Source: CALFUK01 sp964450495
Lineage (GTDB): Bacteria; Bacteroidota; Bacteroidia; Chitinophagales; Saprospiraceae
Assembly (NCBI GenBank): GCA_964450495.1
Contig: CAYVFU010000087.1
Span: 1-18,447 of the forward strand
Direction: 5' to 3'
Length of the DNA stretch: 18,447 bases
Shown in pieces: positions 15,535 through 18,447 of this stretch. Positions within the stretch are counted from its first letter, which is position 1, and the number at the start of each line of letters is the position of its first letter. The notes below the pieces were generated by a model that searched no databases, was not told the DNA's origin, and saw only the letters and a program-made list of their open reading frames with translations. Position numbers and translations under genes: made by a program.

Positions 15535-17385
15535 ATGAAGCTATTCTTCACTTTCGCTGTATTTGCATTCTCGTTCAATTTGTTTGGTCAGATTGATACG
15601 AGTCTCGTATATGATGAAGTTTTGATTATAGATTCTACTTTAGAGTATGCAAAAGGCAAACAAGAAGAACGAAAGGGGAGTAAAGAGCTCCAAAAGAAAG
15701 AATTTTCAGATCTCTTAAATCAGTCTAGTGGGATACACATCAGAAGTTATGGCTTAGGAAGTCTAGCGACTAGTTCTCTTCGTGGAGGCAGTTCTGGACA
15801 CACATTAGTATTGTGGAATAATGTGCCACTGCAAAGTCCTTTACTCGGACTCTTGGATTTATCTCTTTTACATCACAATGCATTTAATCAAGCCTCTATT
15901 GTAAAAGGTGGCTTATCATCTGTTTGGGGTAGTGGAGCGGTTGCTGGAGTAATTTCTTTAACAGATAACATTGAAATACGCTCCAAACAGAAATTAGCTT
16001 TGCAATCATCATTTGGTTCATTTGGATTTAGACAATACAGTGGAACTTGGCAAGACAATATTGGGATTTGGAGACACAAAACAACGGTAGACAGAGAAAC
16101 TGCTGTTAATGATTTTGAATATGAAATCCGCGAAGACTTGCCTAGGCGTTTACAAACGAATGCAGCATATCAAAAATGGAATGCTACGCATAGTTCCTTG
16201 GTCCAATTGTCAACAAATGCATCATTAAAATTTAATTATTGGTTTCAACATGTTGATAGAGAAATACCGCCAACAACAACGCAAAATGTTAGTGAAGCAT
16301 TTCAAGAAGATAGGGCACATAGGTTTGTGACAAACTTAAAAGCAAGGCAAGAAAAAGGGGAAACGGAAATTGTAGTGGCTTACTCTGCAGAAGAGTTGAA
16401 TTTTACTGACCCATTAGCCTCAATCAATTCGCCAAGTAATTTTAATCGATACTTTATAAGAGCAGTGCAAAGTTATTCTCCTATTCCTAATCTTTCTGTT
16501 TCATTGAACGGCAATGCAGATTTAACAACAGCATCAGCAAATGCATTCCAAGATGAGGTCTCTGAGAATAGGTATTCTGGTGTATTGACAGTAAGCCATA
16601 AAAAACCAAGATATACTTTAGTAGCAACAACTAGACACGAAAGAGTAGATGGTCAATGGATTCCTATCATGCCGTCAATAGCGTTAGACTTGAAAATAGC
16701 ACCAACAATCAACCTAATGGTAAGCGCAAATCGCAACTATCGCTTACCAACGTTGAATGACCGATTTTGGACACCTGGAGGGAATATTAATTTATTGGCA
16801 GAATCAGGTTGGAGTCAAGAATTAGGAATTAAATACAACAAGAAAAAAGGAAGACAACAATTCGCAAGCGCAGCTACTGTGTACAATAGAACAATGTCCA
16901 ATTGGATTTTGTGGACATTAGCAGACGGGTCAAATTTTTTCTCTCCATTCAATGTTGCCCAAGTATGGAGTCGAGGCTTAGAGTTGAATGCAGCATTTAC
17001 ACATAGCTTAAACAATGGCGTCATTAAATTATCTGGCAATTATGATTACACCAAATCAACAAATCAAATTCCATTAGACATACCAAAAATTGATAAAGGT
17101 GAACAGTTGTTGTATACGCCAGTACATCAAGGAAACGTTTTGGTTAGTTACGAATCTAATAGCGTGACATTAGATATTGGTACAACGTTTAATGGTGCAA
17201 CACAAGGCATCAATGAAGATGTAGAATCTTCTATTGTCACAAATGCTAGAGCAGCTTATCAACTTGCAAGAGCCAAGATATTTTTACACATAAATAACCT
17301 CTTTAACCAATCGTATTTTATTATTGAACGAAGGCCTATTCCAGGAAGACATTTTCGTATAGGCATCCAGCTAAAATTATTTTAA
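15535..17385 (+). CDS. btuB: TonB-dependent outer-membrane cobalamin receptor (BtuB-like)
   Basis: A 616-residue outer-membrane receptor, almost the length of E. coli BtuB. The signal peptide is residues 1-18 (KLFFTFAVFAFSFNLFGQ). The plug domain holds FSDLLNQSSGIHIRSYG, SSLRGGSSGHTLVLWNNVPL and VKGGLSSVWGSGAVAGVISL. The rest is a barrel with alternating strands ending in HFRIGIQLKLF, a terminal-phenylalanine beta-signal for BAM insertion. Energy is expected from TonB-ExbBD. Specificity for cobalamin or other cobamides follows from the riboswitch immediately upstream. In-frame TTG 15460 and ATG 15490 lie inside the regulatory hairpin and leave the signal peptide internal, so ATG 15535 is chosen. 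The TAA stop abuts the next gene's ATG. Confidence 0.9.
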   Translation: MKLFFTFAVFAFSFNLFGQIDTSLVYDEVLIIDSTLEYAKGKQEERKGSKELQKKEFSDLLNQSSGIHIRSYGLGSLATSSLRGGSSGHTLVLWNNVPLQSPLLGLLDLSLLHHNAFNQASIVKGGLSSVWGSGAVAGVISLTDNIEIRSKQKLALQSSFGSFGFRQYSGTWQDNIGIWRHKTTVDRETAVNDFEYEIREDLPRRLQTNAAYQKWNATHSSLVQLSTNASLKFNYWFQHVDREIPPTTTQNVSEAFQEDRAHRFVTNLKARQEKGETEIVVAYSAEELNFTDPLASINSPSNFNRYFIRAVQSYSPIPNLSVSLNGNADLTTASANAFQDEVSENRYSGVLTVSHKKPRYTLVATTRHERVDGQWIPIMPSIALDLKIAPTINLMVSANRNYRLPTLNDRFWTPGGNINLLAESGWSQELGIKYNKKKGRQQFASAATVYNRTMSNWILWTLADGSNFFSPFNVAQVWSRGLELNAAFTHSLNNGVIKLSGNYDYTKSTNQIPLDIPKIDKGEQLLYTPVHQGNVLVSYESNSVTLDIGTTFNGATQGINEDVESSIVTNARAAYQLARAKIFLHINNLFNQSYFIIERRPIPGRHFRIGIQLKLF

Positions 17386-18354
17386 ATGAAAACAAGCGTA
17401 TTATTCTTTTTGATTTTTTTATCACAAATGATTACGGCCCAAGAAATCGTAGACTTTGAAGAATTTGGGATTAACCAAGACTCTTTTTTAAATGGAAGTA
17501 CAGTAGAGGGAGCATTTATCACCGAAGCAATAACTTTCCCCAATTCATTTACGCAAACGCCAGAATTTTCTTTTTGGTCAGGATGGTCCATATCAAGTAT
17601 CACAGATAATGAGACACCTGGTTTTACTAATGAGTTTAGTGCTATCACGGGAAGTGGTAATAATGAATCAACGACCTATGCTGTCTCATTTGAGTCAGGT
17701 CAAAATAAGCTCTATCTAAATGAAGGTCCACAAATTGTCGAAGGGATTCATATCACGAACAGCACATACGCCTATTTGAGTATGCTTGATGGTGATGCCT
17801 TTTCCAAAAAATTTGGCGGTGCCACAGGTGATGATCCAGATTTCTTCGTATTGATTATTGATGGATTTCTTGCTGGAGAGGCTGTAGATACCACTATTGA
17901 GTTTTATCTGGCGGACTATCGATTTGATGACAACACCCAAGACTTCTTAATTGACGAATGGACATTTGTTGATTTGAGTATTTTAGGTGAAGTTGATAGC
18001 ATTGGCTTCCAATTGGCGTCATCGGATGTTGGAGAGTTTGGGATGAATACACCAGCATATTTCTGTATAGATGATGTACAATTGGCTGAGGATATCACAT
18101 CAAATACGATTGACATCAACGATTCACCTACAATAAACATATTTCCAAATCCTACAACAGACTATATCCAGATAAGCGGCTTATATGGCAACAGTAATCA
18201 ACTCAATATTTACAATACTCAAGGTCAAAAAGTTGGGTCTGGTGTGATACCAAGTGGTAAAAAATACAATGTATCTGGACTAGAAACGGGTATTTATCTT
18301 ATGACAATTTCGGATAATGATCAGTGGTATACTGCTCGATTTATGAAAATGTGA
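17386..18354 (+). CDS. T9SS-exported DUF4465 protein, candidate surface cobamide-binding protein
   Basis: A 322-residue exported protein. The signal peptide is residues 1-18 (cleavage ITA|QE). The mature domain (about 20-235) starts VDFEEFGINQDSFLNGS and contains FWSGWSISSITD, TYAVSFESGQNKLYLNEG, DFFVLIIDGF and PAYFCIDDVQLAE. These match the DUF4465 family of Bacteroidota surface beta-sandwich proteins. The C-terminal 75 or so residues (INIFPNPTTDYIQISGLYG, VSGLETGIYLMTI) form a type-A T9SS sorting domain, predicting transport across the outer membrane and surface anchoring or release. The ATG follows the btuB stop with no intervening base, so it is in the B12-regulated transcript. Binding of cobamides is inferred from this context; the domain itself shows no recognisable ligand motif. 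A terminator hairpin follows. Confidence 0.85.
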   Translation: MKTSVLFFLIFLSQMITAQEIVDFEEFGINQDSFLNGSTVEGAFITEAITFPNSFTQTPEFSFWSGWSISSITDNETPGFTNEFSAITGSGNNESTTYAVSFESGQNKLYLNEGPQIVEGIHITNSTYAYLSMLDGDAFSKKFGGATGDDPDFFVLIIDGFLAGEAVDTTIEFYLADYRFDDNTQDFLIDEWTFVDLSILGEVDSIGFQLASSDVGEFGMNTPAYFCIDDVQLAEDITSNTIDINDSPTINIFPNPTTDYIQISGLYGNSNQLNIYNTQGQKVGSGVIPSGKKYNVSGLETGIYLMTISDNDQWYTARFMKM

Positions 18355-18369
18355 GTTCTTAAAACGAAA

Positions 18370-18400
18370 AAAGGTTATTCCACTGAGTGAAATAACCTTT
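18370..18400. terminator. Bidirectional terminator between the B12 operon and a tRNA gene
   Basis: AAAGGTTATT (18370-18379) pairs with AATAACCTTT (18391-18400), extended by a CAC/GTG inner pair around TGA. On the minus strand it is followed by TTTTTTCGTTTT, a good U-tract for the tRNA transcript; on the plus strand the T-run is short (TTTGATTTG). It serves the B12 operon and the tRNA gene from opposite sides. Confidence 0.85.
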
Positions 18401-18407
18401 GATTTGT

Positions 18408-18447
18408 TGGCGTTCTGGACGAGATTCGAACTCGCGACCCTCCCGAT
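18408..18447 (-). tRNA. tRNA gene, 3' part (anticodon outside window)
   Basis: The minus strand reads, 5' to 3', an anticodon-stem half CGGGA, a 5-nt variable loop GGGTC, the T-arm GCGAG-TTCGAAT-CTCGT, the acceptor strand CCAGAAC, discriminator G and an encoded CCA. All positions fit a canonical tRNA. The 5' half, including the anticodon, lies past the right edge, so the amino acid cannot be assigned; the GGGTC-GCGAG pattern is compatible with, for example, an aspartate-type tRNA, but this is weak. Confidence 0.9.

Overview
The window is AT-rich DNA from a member of the Bacteroidota, probably a Saprospiria/Chitinophagia/Flavobacteriia-type lineage rather than a gut Bacteroides. The evidence is a C-terminal type IX secretion (T9SS) sorting domain, promoter-like TAnnTTTG boxes, few Shine-Dalgarno sequences, a DUF937 protein, outer-membrane barrel proteins and a B12-riboswitch-controlled TonB-dependent receptor. 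Species cannot be named from the sequence. No insertion sequence, prophage, CRISPR array or toxin-antitoxin pair is visible; most of the window is ordinary chromosome.

Layout. (1) 1-618, plus strand: the last codons of a PnuC-type nicotinamide riboside transporter overlap a NadR-type ribosylnicotinamide kinase, an NAD-salvage pair. (2) 659-2162, minus strand: a secreted GH73-like glucosaminidase with a LysM domain, followed with overlap by an outer-membrane beta-barrel protein. (3) 2282-3326: a DUF937 protein with two Ca-loop-like motifs, a strong hairpin terminator, and a convergent small protein of 79 residues. (4) 3455-9322, plus strand: a run of four genes encoding a large exported Asp-box/VPS10-like propeller protein, a class-V PLP enzyme, a TlpA-like thioredoxin and an MscS-type channel with a long charged tail. 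(5) 9327-12665, minus strand: a tight three-gene set of D-aminoacylase-like amidohydrolase, MEST-like alpha/beta hydrolase and matrixin-type lipoprotein metalloprotease. (6) 12904-15113, minus strand: a small single-pass membrane protein, then dapA (lysine/peptidoglycan) and accA (fatty-acid synthesis); accA and dapA are 18 nt apart.

(7) 15237-18354, plus strand, is the most informative region. A Bacteroidota-type promoter leads into a full cobalamin riboswitch (about 15279-15430) and a long nested hairpin (15437-15521). Then come a BtuB-size TonB-dependent receptor and, with no intergenic base, a T9SS-exported DUF4465 protein. The arrangement implies a B12-repressed cobamide uptake operon in which the second protein is a candidate surface cobamide-binding partner of BtuB. 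(8) The window ends with a bidirectional terminator and the 3' part of a minus-strand tRNA gene.

Best candidates for something little described: the T9SS-delivered DUF4465 protein in the B12 operon, the nested post-aptamer hairpin, and the amidohydrolase/MEST-like hydrolase/matrixin cluster.
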